A DNA stretch of 64,000 bases. Origin: Haematobacter genomosp. 1 (GTDB taxonomy: Bacteria > Pseudomonadota > Alphaproteobacteria > Rhodobacterales > Rhodobacteraceae). The stretch spans positions 1 to 64,000 of the forward strand of contig NZ_NIPW01000028.1 of NCBI RefSeq assembly GCF_002196855.1. The letters are read 5' to 3'. This document shows positions 52,514 to 62,190 of the stretch, in pieces; the stretch's first letter is position 1; every line of letters begins with the position of its first letter. Below the pieces are notes generated by a model. The model saw nothing but the letters and a program-made list of their open reading frames with translations. It did no database searches and was not told where the DNA came from. A program made the position numbers and the translations under genes.

Positions 52514-54157
52514 ATGGCACGTTACGTCTTCATCACAGGCGGGGTAGTCTCCAGCCTGGGAAAAGGGCTCGCCTCGGCTGCCTTGGGCGCGCTTCTTCAG
52601 GCGCGCGGCTATTCTGTCCGCCTGCGCAAGCTCGACCCCTATCTGAACGTCGATCCGGGCACCATGTCGCCTTTCGAGCATGGTGAGGTGTTCGTCACCG
52701 ATGACGGCGCAGAGACCGACCTCGACCTTGGCCATTACGAGCGGTTCACCGGCGTCTCGGCCCGCAAGACCGACAGCGTCTCCTCCGGCAGGATCTATTC
52801 CAACGTACTGGAGAAGGAACGGCGCGGCGACTATCTTGGCAAGACGATCCAGGTGATCCCGCACGTCACAAACGAAATCAAGGACTTCCTTCGCGTGGGC
52901 GAAGATGAGGTGGATTTCATGCTCTGCGAGATCGGCGGCACCGTCGGCGATATCGAGGGGCTGCCCTTCTTCGAGGCGATCCGCCAGTTCGCGCAGGAGC
53001 GGCAGCGCGGGCAGTGCATCTTCATGCATCTCACCCTCCTGCCCTATATCGCCGCGAGCGGCGAGCTGAAGACGAAACCCACCCAGCACTCCGTGAAGGA
53101 GCTGCGCTCCATCGGCATCGCGCCCGACGTTCTGGTCTGCCGGTCGGAGAAGCCCATTCCGCAGAAGGAGCGCGAGAAGATCGCCCTGTTCTGCAACGTC
53201 CGGCCCGATGCGGTGATCGCCGCGCCCGACCTAAAAACCATCTACGAGGCGCCGCTGGCCTATCACCGCGAAGGGCTGGATCAGGCGGTGCTCGACGCCT
53301 TCCAGATCGCCCCTGCCCCGCGCCCGGACCTCTCCCGCTGGGAGGATGTCATGGACCGGCTCGAGAATGCCGAAGGCGAGGTGCGCATAGCCGTCGTCGG
53401 CAAGTACACGCAGCTTGAGGATGCCTACAAATCCATCGCGGAGGCGTTGACGCATGGGGGCATGGCCAACCGCGTACGGGTCAAGGCGGAATGGGTGGAC
53501 AGCGAGATTTTCGAGCGAGAGGATCCCGGCCCCTGGCTGGAGGATTTCCACGCGATCTGCGTTCCCGGCGGCTTCGGGGAGCGCGGCACCGAAGGCATGA
53601 TCAACGCGGCCCGCTTTGCGCGGGAGCGGAAAATCCCCTATCTCGGCATCTGCCTCGGCATGCAGATGGCGGTGATCGAATCCGCCCGCAACCTTGCCCG
53701 GTTGAATGACGCGGGGTCGGAGGAGTTCGATCACGAAGCGGGGGAAAAGCGTTTCACCCCGGTCGTTTACCATCTCAAGGAATGGGTGCAGGGCAATCAT
53801 CGGGTCGAACGCAAGCTGGGCGACGACAAGGGCGGCACGATGCGGCTCGGCGCCTATACGGCCGTGCTGAAGCAGGGATCGCGCGTTGCGGGCATCTATG
53901 GCTCGCCGGAGATCGAGGAACGTCACCGGCACCGCTATGAGGTGGACATCCGCTACCGCGATCAGCTTGAGGGCCACGGGCTGGTGTTCTCCGGCATGTC
54001 GCCCGACGGGCGCCTCCCCGAGATCGTCGAATACGAGAACCATCCGTGGTTCATCGGCGTGCAGTTCCACCCGGAACTGAAGTCGAAACCCTTTGCGCCG
54101 CATCCACTGTTCGCCGATTTCGTGCGGGCCGCGAAAGAGGCCGAACGTCTGGTCTGA
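52514..54157 (+). CDS. pyrG: CTP synthase (547 aa)
   Basis: Glutamine-dependent conversion of UTP to CTP. The synthase domain starts [20 protein letters not shown] with the ATP-binding loop and continues [20 protein letters not shown]. The class I amidotransferase domain has its nucleophile at Cys380 in [10 protein letters not shown], with FHPEL supplying the catalytic His and Glu. Length 547 is standard. It follows secG, a common order in Rhodobacterales. Confidence 0.98.
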   Translation: MARYVFITGGVVSSLGKGLASAALGALLQARGYSVRLRKLDPYLNVDPGTMSPFEHGEVFVTDDGAETDLDLGHYERFTGVSARKTDSVSSGRIYSNVLEKERRGDYLGKTIQVIPHVTNEIKDFLRVGEDEVDFMLCEIGGTVGDIEGLPFFEAIRQFAQERQRGQCIFMHLTLLPYIAASGELKTKPTQHSVKELRSIGIAPDVLVCRSEKPIPQKEREKIALFCNVRPDAVIAAPDLKTIYEAPLAYHREGLDQAVLDAFQIAPAPRPDLSRWEDVMDRLENAEGEVRIAVVGKYTQLEDAYKSIAEALTHGGMANRVRVKAEWVDSEIFEREDPGPWLEDFHAICVPGGFGERGTEGMINAARFARERKIPYLGICLGMQMAVIESARNLARLNDAGSEEFDHEAGEKRFTPVVYHLKEWVQGNHRVERKLGDDKGGTMRLGAYTAVLKQGSRVAGIYGSPEIEERHRHRYEVDIRYRDQLEGHGLVFSGMSPDGRLPEIVEYENHPWFIGVQFHPELKSKPFAPHPLFADFVRAAKEAERLV

Positions 54158-54325
54158 CCCTGCGCCAAGGCGCGGGGGACGCCCCCCGCGACCCCCGGCG
54201 GCACCGGCAATGCAATGCCGCAACCAGACAGAAAGCTGCCAGAAAGCGGATACCGGCCGCCTTCTTCCTTGCCCGACGCGCGAGAGCGGTTAGATTTCGC
54301 TCAACCAGACACATCGGAGCGCGCA

Positions 54326-54790
54326 ATGATCCGCCACATCCTTCTTCCCGCCTTTCTGCTAACGCTCGCGGGTTGCGGGCCGCTGATCAACGGCGGAGCC
54401 GATCCTGATCGTCTGAACTGCCTCGGCGAAGGAGCGGAAGCCCGCTGTCAGACGGTCTGGGACCGCGATCTGGGCGCCAGCTACCCGGCGGGCCGCTCGC
54501 AGCGTGGCTCCTACACTTCCGCCCCCACCGTCACCGTTTCCCCGGAAACCGAAGCCATGAGCGTGCCGGTGGTTCGGGACCGCTCCGGCGTCGCGGCCAT
54601 CAGCCTGCCTGCCGCCTGCCTTATCGGGGACCGTGCCTATCCGCAGGGCTCGCAAGCGATTCGGGCGTTGACCGGGCAGTATCGCGGCATCGGATTCATC
54701 AATCCGCAGCCGTTGAACGGGCAGAGCAAGCAGGAGATCTGCACTTGCTCCATGGCCGAGGGCGCCGGCCCCTACTGGGCCTGCATCTGA
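54326..54790 (+). CDS. Putative lipoprotein (154 aa)
   Basis: Short secreted protein with a lipoprotein signal: MIRHILLPAFLLTLAGC, lipobox LAGC with Cys17. The mature part has several cysteines (NCLGEGAEARC, ACLIG, ICTCSM, YWACI), suggesting disulfides in the periplasm. The conserved part appears to be the second half (ISLPAACLIGDRAYPQG, RGIGFINPQ). GGAG lies 7 nt before the ATG. Family not recognised. Confidence 0.75.
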   Translation: MIRHILLPAFLLTLAGCGPLINGGADPDRLNCLGEGAEARCQTVWDRDLGASYPAGRSQRGSYTSAPTVTVSPETEAMSVPVVRDRSGVAAISLPAACLIGDRAYPQGSQAIRALTGQYRGIGFINPQPLNGQSKQEICTCSMAEGAGPYWACI

Positions 54791-54847
54791 CCCTGCGCCG
54801 CAGGATGTGATTCGCGAACACGCACCACCGGACTTATATCGACACCC

Positions 54848-55294
54848 ATGCTCCAGGATCTCATCCGCCTTTTCACGGGCGACACCGATCGCCATTGCTT
54901 TGCCACGGACGACGTGCGTCTGGCACTGACGGCCCTGCTCGTCCGCGTCGCACGCGTGGACGGCACCTACTCCGACGAAGAGAGCGACCGGATCGCCCGG
55001 ATCGTCGGCACCCGCTTCGCCCTGGGTCCGTTTGAGGCGGCCTCCTTGCTGCGCGAGGCGGAGAAGCTGGAGCAGGTCGCCCCCGATACGGTGCGTTTCA
55101 CCCGCGTCATCAAGGATGCCGTCGCCTATGAGGAGCGCGAAGGCGTGATGGAGGCCTTGTGGGACGTGGCCCTGGCTGACGGGATGCGGAACCAGGAGGA
55201 AAACGCGATGCTGCGGCTCACCGCGAACCTGCTGGGCGTGAACGACCGGGACAGCGCACTTGCCCGCCAGCGGGTGGAAAGCCGTCGCGCTTGA
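54848..55294 (+). CDS. TerB-like (tellurite resistance/cobalt-binding fold) protein (148 aa)
   Basis: All-helical TerB-like domain: LALTALLVRVARVDGTYSDEE supplies the acidic helix-loop, with a second, matching segment at MEALWDVALADGMRNQEE. These paired Asp/Glu loops are the family's probable metal-binding sites. No other ter genes are nearby, so tellurite resistance should not be assumed. It is cytoplasmic, and precedes the Puu-type operon by 131 bp. Confidence 0.88.
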   Translation: MLQDLIRLFTGDTDRHCFATDDVRLALTALLVRVARVDGTYSDEESDRIARIVGTRFALGPFEAASLLREAEKLEQVAPDTVRFTRVIKDAVAYEEREGVMEALWDVALADGMRNQEENAMLRLTANLLGVNDRDSALARQRVESRRA

Positions 55295-55425
55295 CCGAGA
55301 CTGCCCAGCCAAGGGGCAGGACGTGAAAGATTGCCTGCATTTTATGCGACCAATCGCCCCTGACGCGCGGGACTTGTTGCAATTCATCAGGAAAATCGTC
55401 CAACTATCGACCAAGCAACAGGACG

Positions 55426-56211
55426 ATGCCCCCCGTGACAACAGCGACACCGCCCGTCATCGAAATCATCAATCTCCACAAATCCTATGGCAACCTCGAG
55501 GTGCTGAAGGGCGTCAGCCTCACTGCACCGCGGGGGCATGTGGTCTCGCTCATCGGCTCCTCAGGATCGGGGAAGTCCACGCTGCTGCGCTGTGCCAACC
55601 TGCTGGAGGACAGTCAGGAGGGTGAGATCCTGTTCGAGCGGGAAGCCGTCCTGTGGCACGGAGAGGGGCTGCACCGCCGGCCGGCCTCCCGCCCGCAAGT
55701 GCTCAGGATCCGCACGAACCTGTCCATGGTGTTCCAGCAGTTCAACCTGTGGTCCCACATGACGGTTCTCCAGAATGTCATGGAAGCGCCGGTCACCGTG
55801 CTTGGACAACCCCGCGAGGAGGTGGAGGCGCGTGCGCTGCAGCTTCTGGACAAGGTGGGGATCGGCGACAAGGCCGACCGCTATCCCTCGCAGCTTTCCG
55901 GCGGGCAGCAGCAGCGGGCCGCCATCGCGCGGGCCCTTTGCATGGAACCGAAGGCTTTGCTCTTCGACGAACCCACCTCGGCGCTGGACCCGGAGCTGGA
56001 GCAGGAGGTGATCCGCGTCATCAAGGCGCTGGCCGATGAGGGGCGTACGATGATCATCGTGACCCATGACATGCGGATGGCCGCCGACGTTTCCGATCAC
56101 GTCGTCTTTCTCCATCAGGGACGGGTGGAGGAGGAAGGATCGCCGGATACGCTTTTCGGCGCACCGCGAAGCGAGCGGTTGCGCCAGTTTCTTCGCGCGG
56201 GCGGTGAATAA
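55426..56211 (+). CDS. Polar amino acid-type ABC transporter ATPase (261 aa)
   Basis: HisP/GlnQ-family ATPase. Walker A GSSGSGKST, Q-loop MVFQQFNLWSHMTVLQN, signature QLSGGQQQRAAIARALC, Walker B ALLFDEPTSALDPE and switch IVTHDMRMAADVSD are present. AGGAC closely precedes ATG 55426. It opens an operon with binding protein, two permeases and Puu-type enzymes; the importer probably brings in the polyamine or a related basic amino acid that the enzymes degrade. Confidence 0.92.
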   Translation: MPPVTTATPPVIEIINLHKSYGNLEVLKGVSLTAPRGHVVSLIGSSGSGKSTLLRCANLLEDSQEGEILFEREAVLWHGEGLHRRPASRPQVLRIRTNLSMVFQQFNLWSHMTVLQNVMEAPVTVLGQPREEVEARALQLLDKVGIGDKADRYPSQLSGGQQQRAAIARALCMEPKALLFDEPTSALDPELEQEVIRVIKALADEGRTMIIVTHDMRMAADVSDHVVFLHQGRVEEEGSPDTLFGAPRSERLRQFLRAGGE

Positions 56212-56248
56212 CGCCCGGCAAGCCCATAAAAGGACAGGGAGTTCTACT

Positions 56249-56971
56249 ATGAAGAAAATCGCAATGACCGCCGCGGTTCTGGCGACGATGGCGGGATCCG
56301 CCTTCGCCCAGCAGGTGGTGCGGATCGGGACGGAGGGCGCCTATGCCCCCTACAACTTCATCAACGACAGCGGCAAGCTTGACGGATATGAGATCGAACT
56401 CGGCGGCGAACTCTGCAAGCGGCTCAGCCTGACCTGCGAATTCGTGCAGAACGACTGGGACACGATCATGGCGAACCTCAACTCGGGGAACTACGACCTG
56501 ATCATGGCCGGCATGTCCATCACCGACGAGCGGAAGAAGGACCGGCTTTTCACGCAGAACTACACCCCGCCCACCGTCTCGCTCTACGTCGCCACCTCCG
56601 ATGATGTCGATGTGACCAAGGGCATCGTGGCCGCACAGACCGCGACCATTCAGGCACAGCACGTGGCCGAATCGGGCGCGACGCTGGTTGAGTTCGCGAC
56701 GCCCGACGAAACCGTCTCTGCCGTGCGCAACGGTGAGGCCGATGCCGTTCTGGCGGATCTCGACTATCTCAAGCCGATCGCGGATCAGTCGAACGGCGAG
56801 CTGGTCATCGTGGATCGCGTGCAGCTTGGCGAAGGTGTCGGCGCGGCCTTCCGCATGTCCGATGCGGCGCTCCGCGACCGTTTCGACGGCGCTATTGCGG
56901 AGATGAAGCAGGACGGCTCCATCAACAAGCTCATCCTGAAATGGTTTGGCGAGGATGCCGTCGTCTATTGA
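56249..56971 (+). CDS. Periplasmic binding protein, lysine/arginine/ornithine type (240 aa)
   Basis: Type II periplasmic binding protein (family 3). Signal peptide MKKIAMTAAVLATMAGSAFA is cleaved near residue 20. The mature N-terminus VVRIGTEGAYAPYNFI and DGYEIELGGELCKRL are typical of ligand-binding lobe 1, and DLIMAGMSITDERKKD is the family signature segment. Two cysteines (LCKRLSLTC) may form a disulfide as in LAO-binding proteins. It should bind a basic amine; the exact ligand is unknown. Confidence 0.92.
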   Translation: MKKIAMTAAVLATMAGSAFAQQVVRIGTEGAYAPYNFINDSGKLDGYEIELGGELCKRLSLTCEFVQNDWDTIMANLNSGNYDLIMAGMSITDERKKDRLFTQNYTPPTVSLYVATSDDVDVTKGIVAAQTATIQAQHVAESGATLVEFATPDETVSAVRNGEADAVLADLDYLKPIADQSNGELVIVDRVQLGEGVGAAFRMSDAALRDRFDGAIAEMKQDGSINKLILKWFGEDAVVY

Positions 56972-57035
56972 TTGCGACGGGGATCGGGGTACGTCCCCGA
57001 TCCTCTCTCCCCTTCCCGGATAATCCGAGCCGCCG

Positions 57036-57914
57036 ATGTTCAGCTTCTGCGCCGATCCCGCCACACTCGACGGCCTTCAATGGTATGCGTGCTACCTGAC
57101 ATCGGGCAAGCACCTGCTGTTCTACCGCTCCTTTCTGGTGGTGATCGCGCTTCTTCTCATCACCGCGCCGCTGGCGCTCGCGCTCGGCTTTGCCGGAGCG
57201 GTTGCCGCGCGGTCGAATTTCGCGCCGGTGAGCCTCATCGGCAAAGGCTACAGCGCCATGGTGCGCGGTGTGCCGGATATCGTGTTCTTCCTGTTCGTGC
57301 CGCTGATGATCGACCAGGGGCTCGAATGGATGCGTCACAAGATCAAATGCCCCGACTGGACCGAGCCCGTCCGGCGCGGGTCGGACTTCATCGTCTGCCC
57401 GGAGGCAAAGCTGCCGCTCGCCTCGTCGCCGCCGTGGATCCATGAGACCTACGGGTTCACGCTGGCGGTCGTTGCCTTCGCCATCGTCTTCGGGGCCTTC
57501 GCCGCCAATGTGATCTATGGCGCGATGAATTCCGTGCCCAGGGCGCAGCTGGAAACGGGCGAAGCCTACGGGATGAGCCACGGCCAGATCTTCCGCCGCA
57601 TCCTTGTGCCGCAGATGTGGACCTACGCGATTCCGGGCCTGTCCAACCTGTGGATGATCCTCATCAAGGCCACGCCGCTCCTGTTCCTGCTGGGGGTTCA
57701 GGACATCGTCTATTGGGCGCGCGAACTCGGTGCCTCCAAGACCTCGCATTTCGACTATCCGCATGGCGACTGGCGGCTGTGGTACTTTCTCGTCCTGCTC
57801 GCCTGGTATCTCCTGCTGACATGGGTGAGCGAGCGGGTTCTCGCCCGTTACACACGCAGGCTAGCGCTGGGGCAGGCCACGCTCGCGGGTGAACAGATCA
57901 GGAGAGCGGCATGA
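57036..57914 (+). CDS. ABC permease, HisQ-like (292 aa)
   Basis: Inner-membrane permease of the His/Glu/Gln/Arg subfamily. Membrane segments include SFLVVIALLLITAPLALALGF and TLAVVAFAIVFGAFAANVIYG. The ATPase contact (EAA) loop is ETGEAYGMSHGQIFRRILVPQM. A hydrophilic insert of about 50 residues with two cysteines (KIKCPDWTEPV, DFIVCPEAK) sits between helices. The stop overlaps the next permease start as ATGA. Confidence 0.92.
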   Translation: MFSFCADPATLDGLQWYACYLTSGKHLLFYRSFLVVIALLLITAPLALALGFAGAVAARSNFAPVSLIGKGYSAMVRGVPDIVFFLFVPLMIDQGLEWMRHKIKCPDWTEPVRRGSDFIVCPEAKLPLASSPPWIHETYGFTLAVVAFAIVFGAFAANVIYGAMNSVPRAQLETGEAYGMSHGQIFRRILVPQMWTYAIPGLSNLWMILIKATPLLFLLGVQDIVYWARELGASKTSHFDYPHGDWRLWYFLVLLAWYLLLTWVSERVLARYTRRLALGQATLAGEQIRRAA

Positions 57915-58750
57915 CCTGCGGCGAGGCGTTTCAGCTCTATGGCCTCCGCGCGCTGGGGTTCGGGGAGCGGCGGCTCCCGACGGGAGAGATCGGGCTTTGC
58001 GAGCAGGTGGTCCTCATCGGTTCCGGCCTGCTGTGGAACATCTATTTCGCGGCGCTCGCCCTGCTGATCGGGTTCTTCCTCGCCACCGGTCTTGCGCTTG
58101 CCAAGGCCAGCCCCCGGCGCTGGCTGTCGAAACCGGCGGATCTCTTCATCTTCCTGTTCCGCGGGTCTCCGCTCTTCATCCAGTTCTTCTTTGCCTACGA
58201 ACTGTTCATGCTGCTGCCCAAGGTGGGCGTGGACATCCCGCTCGGTTTCACCACGCTCACCGTTGAAACGCGCTGGCTCACGCGGGCATGGCTTGGCGCG
58301 CTGATCGTGCTGTGTCTGAACACGGCCGCCTATTCGGGGCAGATCTTCTACGGCGCGCTGATGGCGGTTCCGAAAGGCGATATCGAGGCCGCGGATGCGT
58401 ATGGCTTCTCCAGCCGCCAGAAATTCACGCGCATCGTGTGGCCGACCATGCTGCGCCTCGCCTGGCCCGCCTATACGAACGAGGCGATCTTCCTGCTCCA
58501 TGCCACGACGCTCATCTTTTTTTCCGCCTTCCCGGCGTGGCAGCAATCCGGCGACAGTCTCTATTATGCGAGCTACTTCGTTTCGAGAACCTTCAACCCG
58601 TTCGTGGCCTATCCGCTGGTCGGGCTTTACTTCATTGTGCTGACCCTGCTGGTGATCGGGCTTTTCGGGCTGGTGAACCGGCGGCTCAACCGGCATGTTC
58701 CAAGGACGGCGCGGCGAAAACTGAGATTCAGGCCGCAATACGTCAGGTAA
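57911..58750 (+). CDS. ABC permease, HisM-like (279 aa)
   Basis: Second permease of the importer. LIGSGLLWNIYFAALALLIG is the first long membrane segment, FLFRGSPLFIQFFF is the conserved family segment, and the EAA loop reads EAADAYGFSSRQKFTRIVWP. The N-terminus (TCGEAFQLYGLRALGFGE) is a hydrophilic extension before the first helix. It is 3 bp from the next gene, so the transporter and the enzymes share one message. Confidence 0.92.
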   Translation: MTCGEAFQLYGLRALGFGERRLPTGEIGLCEQVVLIGSGLLWNIYFAALALLIGFFLATGLALAKASPRRWLSKPADLFIFLFRGSPLFIQFFFAYELFMLLPKVGVDIPLGFTTLTVETRWLTRAWLGALIVLCLNTAAYSGQIFYGALMAVPKGDIEAADAYGFSSRQKFTRIVWPTMLRLAWPAYTNEAIFLLHATTLIFFSAFPAWQQSGDSLYYASYFVSRTFNPFVAYPLVGLYFIVLTLLVIGLFGLVNRRLNRHVPRTARRKLRFRPQYVR

Positions 58751-58753
58751 AGA

Positions 58754-60088
58754 ATGCACGATTGGCTGCGCGAACACCCCGAAGTCAGAACCATCCGCGT
58801 AGCGGCGGCGGACCTCAACGGACAGGCGCGGGGCAAGCGCATTCCCCGCCGCTTCGCCGACCGTATCGCCGAGGACGGGACGCGCTTCCCCCTCTCGGTC
58901 CTGTCGCTGGATGTGTGGGGGGAGGATGTCGAGAACAGCCCGCTTGTCTTTGACGAGGGCGATCCCGATGGCATCCTGCTGCCGACTGACCGTGGCTTCA
59001 TGCCGATGCCATGGCTGGAAGCGCCGACCGCCCTTCTGCCGCTATGGATGTTCCGCGAGGATGGCCGGCCCTACGACGGGGATCCCCGCCATGCGCTGGC
59101 CTCCGTGCTCAAGCGCTATGCGGCGGACGGGCTGCGTCCGGTGGTGGCGACCGAGCTGGAGTTCTACCTGATAGACGATTCCGGCAAGCGCCCCCAGATG
59201 CCCAAATCGCCGCGCTCCGGCAAGCGGCGGATCGGGGCGGAGACGCTTGCCCTTCGTGCGCTGGACGCCTTCGACCGCTTCTTCACCGATCTCTACGATG
59301 CCTGCGAGGAGATGGACATTCCCGCCGACACCGCCATTTCGGAAGCCGGTCTGGGCCAGTTCGAGATCAACCTCATGCATCAGTCCGACGCGCTGAAGGC
59401 CGCGGACGATACGTGGCTGTTCAAGCTGCTGGTCAAAGGCCTTGCCCGGCGACACGGTTTCGCGGCGAGCTTCATGGCCAAGCCTTATGAGGATTATGCG
59501 GGCAACGGAATGCACATGCATTTCTCCGTGCTGGACCGGCAGGGGCGCAACATCTTCGACAACGGCGGGCCGGAGGGCACCGCTGCCCTGAAAAGCGCCG
59601 TCGCCGGATGCCTTGCCGCGCTGCATGATTCGACGCTCGTGTTCGCACCCCATGCCAACAGTTTCGACCGACTGGTTCCCGGCGCCCATGCGCCGACAGC
59701 GATAAGCTGGGCCTATGAGAACCGGACCACCGCGATCCGCATTCCCTCCGGCAAGCCGGTCGCGCGCCGGATAGAGCATCGCGTGGCGGGTGGCGACGTG
59801 AACCCCTACCTGATGATCGCGGGGGTTCTCGGCTCCGCTCTCATCGGCATCGAGGATGGGCTGACCCCGCCGCCACCGCTCCTTGGCAACGCCTATGACA
59901 GCGCATCGCCCCGCCTGCCGACATCGTGGGAAGAGGCGATCGACGATTTCGAAACCTCTCCGCTGGTCGCGCGAATCTTTCCGCAGGAACTGATCCGCAA
60001 CTACGTGCTGACCAAGCGGCAGGAGGTGCGCTACATGGCGGAACTCGGGCCCGACGAGCAGATGGATCTCTATCTCGACACGGTGTGA
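58754..60088 (+). CDS. Glutamine synthetase-like gamma-glutamyl ligase, first copy (444 aa)
   Basis: Glutamine-synthetase fold of the PuuA type, expected to join glutamate to a polyamine or other amine using ATP. Metal/ATP-site segments are visible: TELEFYLID, SEAGLGQFEINLMH and GNGMHMHFSVLDRQG, then NRTTAIRIPSG and NPYLMIAGVLGSALIGIEDGL. It lacks the adenylylation tyrosine loop of GlnA. A second, divergent copy lies two genes on. Specificity of each copy is unknown. Confidence 0.9.
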   Translation: MHDWLREHPEVRTIRVAAADLNGQARGKRIPRRFADRIAEDGTRFPLSVLSLDVWGEDVENSPLVFDEGDPDGILLPTDRGFMPMPWLEAPTALLPLWMFREDGRPYDGDPRHALASVLKRYAADGLRPVVATELEFYLIDDSGKRPQMPKSPRSGKRRIGAETLALRALDAFDRFFTDLYDACEEMDIPADTAISEAGLGQFEINLMHQSDALKAADDTWLFKLLVKGLARRHGFAASFMAKPYEDYAGNGMHMHFSVLDRQGRNIFDNGGPEGTAALKSAVAGCLAALHDSTLVFAPHANSFDRLVPGAHAPTAISWAYENRTTAIRIPSGKPVARRIEHRVAGGDVNPYLMIAGVLGSALIGIEDGLTPPPPLLGNAYDSASPRLPTSWEEAIDDFETSPLVARIFPQELIRNYVLTKRQEVRYMAELGPDEQMDLYLDTV

Positions 60089-60146
60089 GCCGCTTGCCGA
60101 CGGCGGCGGGCGGGGATAGCCTTGGGCCATTCCATCGAGGACTCCC

Positions 60147-60842
60147 ATGCTCATCGGCATCCTGCAGACCGGCGACGCGCCCGACGCCATTCAGCCCGCC
60201 TCCGGCAACTACCCCGACATGTTCGAGCGTCTGCTCGCAGGCCGGGGGTTCGACTTCCGCACCTGGCGCGTGCTGGACATGCAATTTCCGGCCTCCCCCC
60301 GCGACGCGGATGGCTGGATCATCACCGGCTCCCGCTTCGGCGTCTATGAGGACCACCCCTTCATCGCGCCGCTCGAAGCCTTCATCCGCGCCGTGAAGGA
60401 GGCGCATGTGCCGATGGTCGGCATCTGTTTCGGACACCAGATCATCGCGCAGGCGCTTGGCGGACGGGTGGAGAAATTCTCCGGCGGCTGGTCGGTCGGG
60501 CCGCAGGATTACGACTTCGGCGGCAGGACCGTCACTCTCAACGCTTGGCATCAGGATCAGGTGGTCGAGCGGCCGGAGGGAGCGCGGGTCGTCGGCTCCT
60601 CCGGTTTCTGCGACAATGCCGCGCTGGCCTATGGTGACGATATCCTTACGGTGCAGGCACATCCTGAGTTCGACAGCACGGTGACGCAGGGCCTCATCGA
60701 CCATCGGAGCGGCAGCGTGCCGGACGACAGGGTCTCCGCAGCCCTTACCCGCCTGACGGAGGATGATGCCGATACACAGGGCGGCTCCGCCCTCCTCGCT
60801 GACCGGATCGCCGATTTTCTTACGCAGAGGGCCCATGTCTGA
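60147..60842 (+). CDS. Class I glutamine amidotransferase-like hydrolase (231 aa)
   Basis: Triad-type amidotransferase domain: nucleophile Cys94 in GICFGHQ and the His172/Glu174 pair in AHPEF. In the Puu pathway the gamma-glutamyl-GABA hydrolase PuuD has this fold, but the sequence here is closer to the short GMP-synthase-like amidotransferases (WIITGSRFGVYEDHPF). The role may be hydrolysis of the gamma-glutamyl product or supply of glutamate. Its end overlaps the second ligase gene by 8 bp. Confidence 0.88.
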   Translation: MLIGILQTGDAPDAIQPASGNYPDMFERLLAGRGFDFRTWRVLDMQFPASPRDADGWIITGSRFGVYEDHPFIAPLEAFIRAVKEAHVPMVGICFGHQIIAQALGGRVEKFSGGWSVGPQDYDFGGRTVTLNAWHQDQVVERPEGARVVGSSGFCDNAALAYGDDILTVQAHPEFDSTVTQGLIDHRSGSVPDDRVSAALTRLTEDDADTQGGSALLADRIADFLTQRAHV

Positions 60843-62190
60843 CTGGACCGAAAAGCTCCCCGAAGCCGCGCAACGCTACATCCAGGGCCGCCGTGTGGAT
60901 GAAGTGGAATGCATCGTCTCCGACATTGCAGGCGTCGCCCGCGGCAAGGCGATGCCCGCGTTCAAGTTCGCCAAGCAGACATCCTTCTTCCTGCCGAATT
61001 CGATCTTTCTCCAGACGATCACCGGGGATTGGGCCGACAATCCGACAGGCGCCTTCACCGAGCCCGACATGATCATGGCGCCTGATTTCTCGACCGCCAC
61101 CGCGGCGCCCTGGACGGCCGATGTCACGCTTCAGGTGATCCATGACGCCATCGACCAGACGGGGGAACCGGTGGCCGCCGCGCCCCGCAACGTGTTGAAA
61201 CGCGTCCTGCATCTCTACAAGGAAAAGGGCTGGACGCCGATCGTCGCGCCGGAGATGGAATTCTTCCTCGTCGCGCGCAACATCGACCCGAACATGCCGG
61301 TGCAGCCGCCGATGGGCCGGTCGGGCCGTCGTGCGGCGGCCAAGCAGGCGTATTCCATGTCCGCGGTCGATGAGTACGGTCCGGTCATCGACGATATCTA
61401 CGATTTCGCCGAGGCGCAGGGGTTCGAGATCGACGGCATCCTTCAGGAAGGCGGCGCGGGTCAGGTGGAGATCAACCTCGCCCATGGCGACCCGGTGCGG
61501 CTGGCCGACGAGATCTTCTACTTCAAGCGCCTGATCCGGGAAGCCGCGCTCCGCCACGACTGTTTTGCGACCTTCATGGCCAAGCCCATCGAGGGCGAGC
61601 CGGGTTCTGCCATGCATATCCACCATTCGGTGGTGGATACGGCAACGGGCCAGAACATCTTTTCCGACGCAAAGGGCGCAGAGACGCAGGCATTCCTGCA
61701 TTTCATCGCGGGGATGCAGAATCACCTGCCCGCGGTCATCGCGCTGCTGGCGCCTTATGTGAACAGCTACCGGCGTTATGTCCCGGATTTCGCGGCACCC
61801 ATCAACCTCGAATGGGGGCGCGACAACCGGACGACGGGATTGCGCGTGCCGATTTCCGAACCCTCCGGGCGGCGGATCGAGAACCGGCTGGCGGGTATGG
61901 ACTGCAACCCCTATCTCGGGCTGGCCGCATCGCTCGCCTGCGGCTATCTGGGTCTGCTGGAACAGAAGATGCCGCGTCCCGAATGTCTGGGCGATGCCTA
62001 TATGTCCGCCGACGAGTTGCCCTACAACCTCGGCGATGCGCTCGACCTGTTCGCGGAGGACGAGGGCGTGCGAGAGGTTCTGGGCCTTGGCTTCTGCTCC
62101 GTCTATGACTCGGTCAAGCGCAACGAATACAAGGAGTTCCTTCAGGTTATCAGCCCGTGGGAGCGGGAGCACCTGCTGCTCAACGTATGA
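60835..62190 (+). CDS. puuA: Glutamine synthetase-like gamma-glutamyl ligase, second copy (451 aa)
   Basis: PuuA-type ligase. ECIVSDIAGVARGKAMP is the usual N-terminal segment. The active site shows APEMEFFLV, LQEGGAGQVEINLAHGD, GSAMHIHHSVVDTATGQN, NLEWGRDNRTTGLRVP and NPYLGLAASLACGYLG. It is more typical of gamma-glutamylputrescine synthetases than the first copy. The start at 60835 lies inside the end of the amidotransferase gene, and its stop overlaps the oxidase start as ATGA. Confidence 0.92.
   Translation: MSDWTEKLPEAAQRYIQGRRVDEVECIVSDIAGVARGKAMPAFKFAKQTSFFLPNSIFLQTITGDWADNPTGAFTEPDMIMAPDFSTATAAPWTADVTLQVIHDAIDQTGEPVAAAPRNVLKRVLHLYKEKGWTPIVAPEMEFFLVARNIDPNMPVQPPMGRSGRRAAAKQAYSMSAVDEYGPVIDDIYDFAEAQGFEIDGILQEGGAGQVEINLAHGDPVRLADEIFYFKRLIREAALRHDCFATFMAKPIEGEPGSAMHIHHSVVDTATGQNIFSDAKGAETQAFLHFIAGMQNHLPAVIALLAPYVNSYRRYVPDFAAPINLEWGRDNRTTGLRVPISEPSGRRIENRLAGMDCNPYLGLAASLACGYLGLLEQKMPRPECLGDAYMSADELPYNLGDALDLFAEDEGVREVLGLGFCSVYDSVKRNEYKEFLQVISPWEREHLLLNV

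Noticed and set aside
54848-55294. Tellurite resistance operon suggested by the TerB-like gene
   Set aside because: No terZ, terA, terC, terD or terE genes are nearby; TerB folds occur widely without this role.
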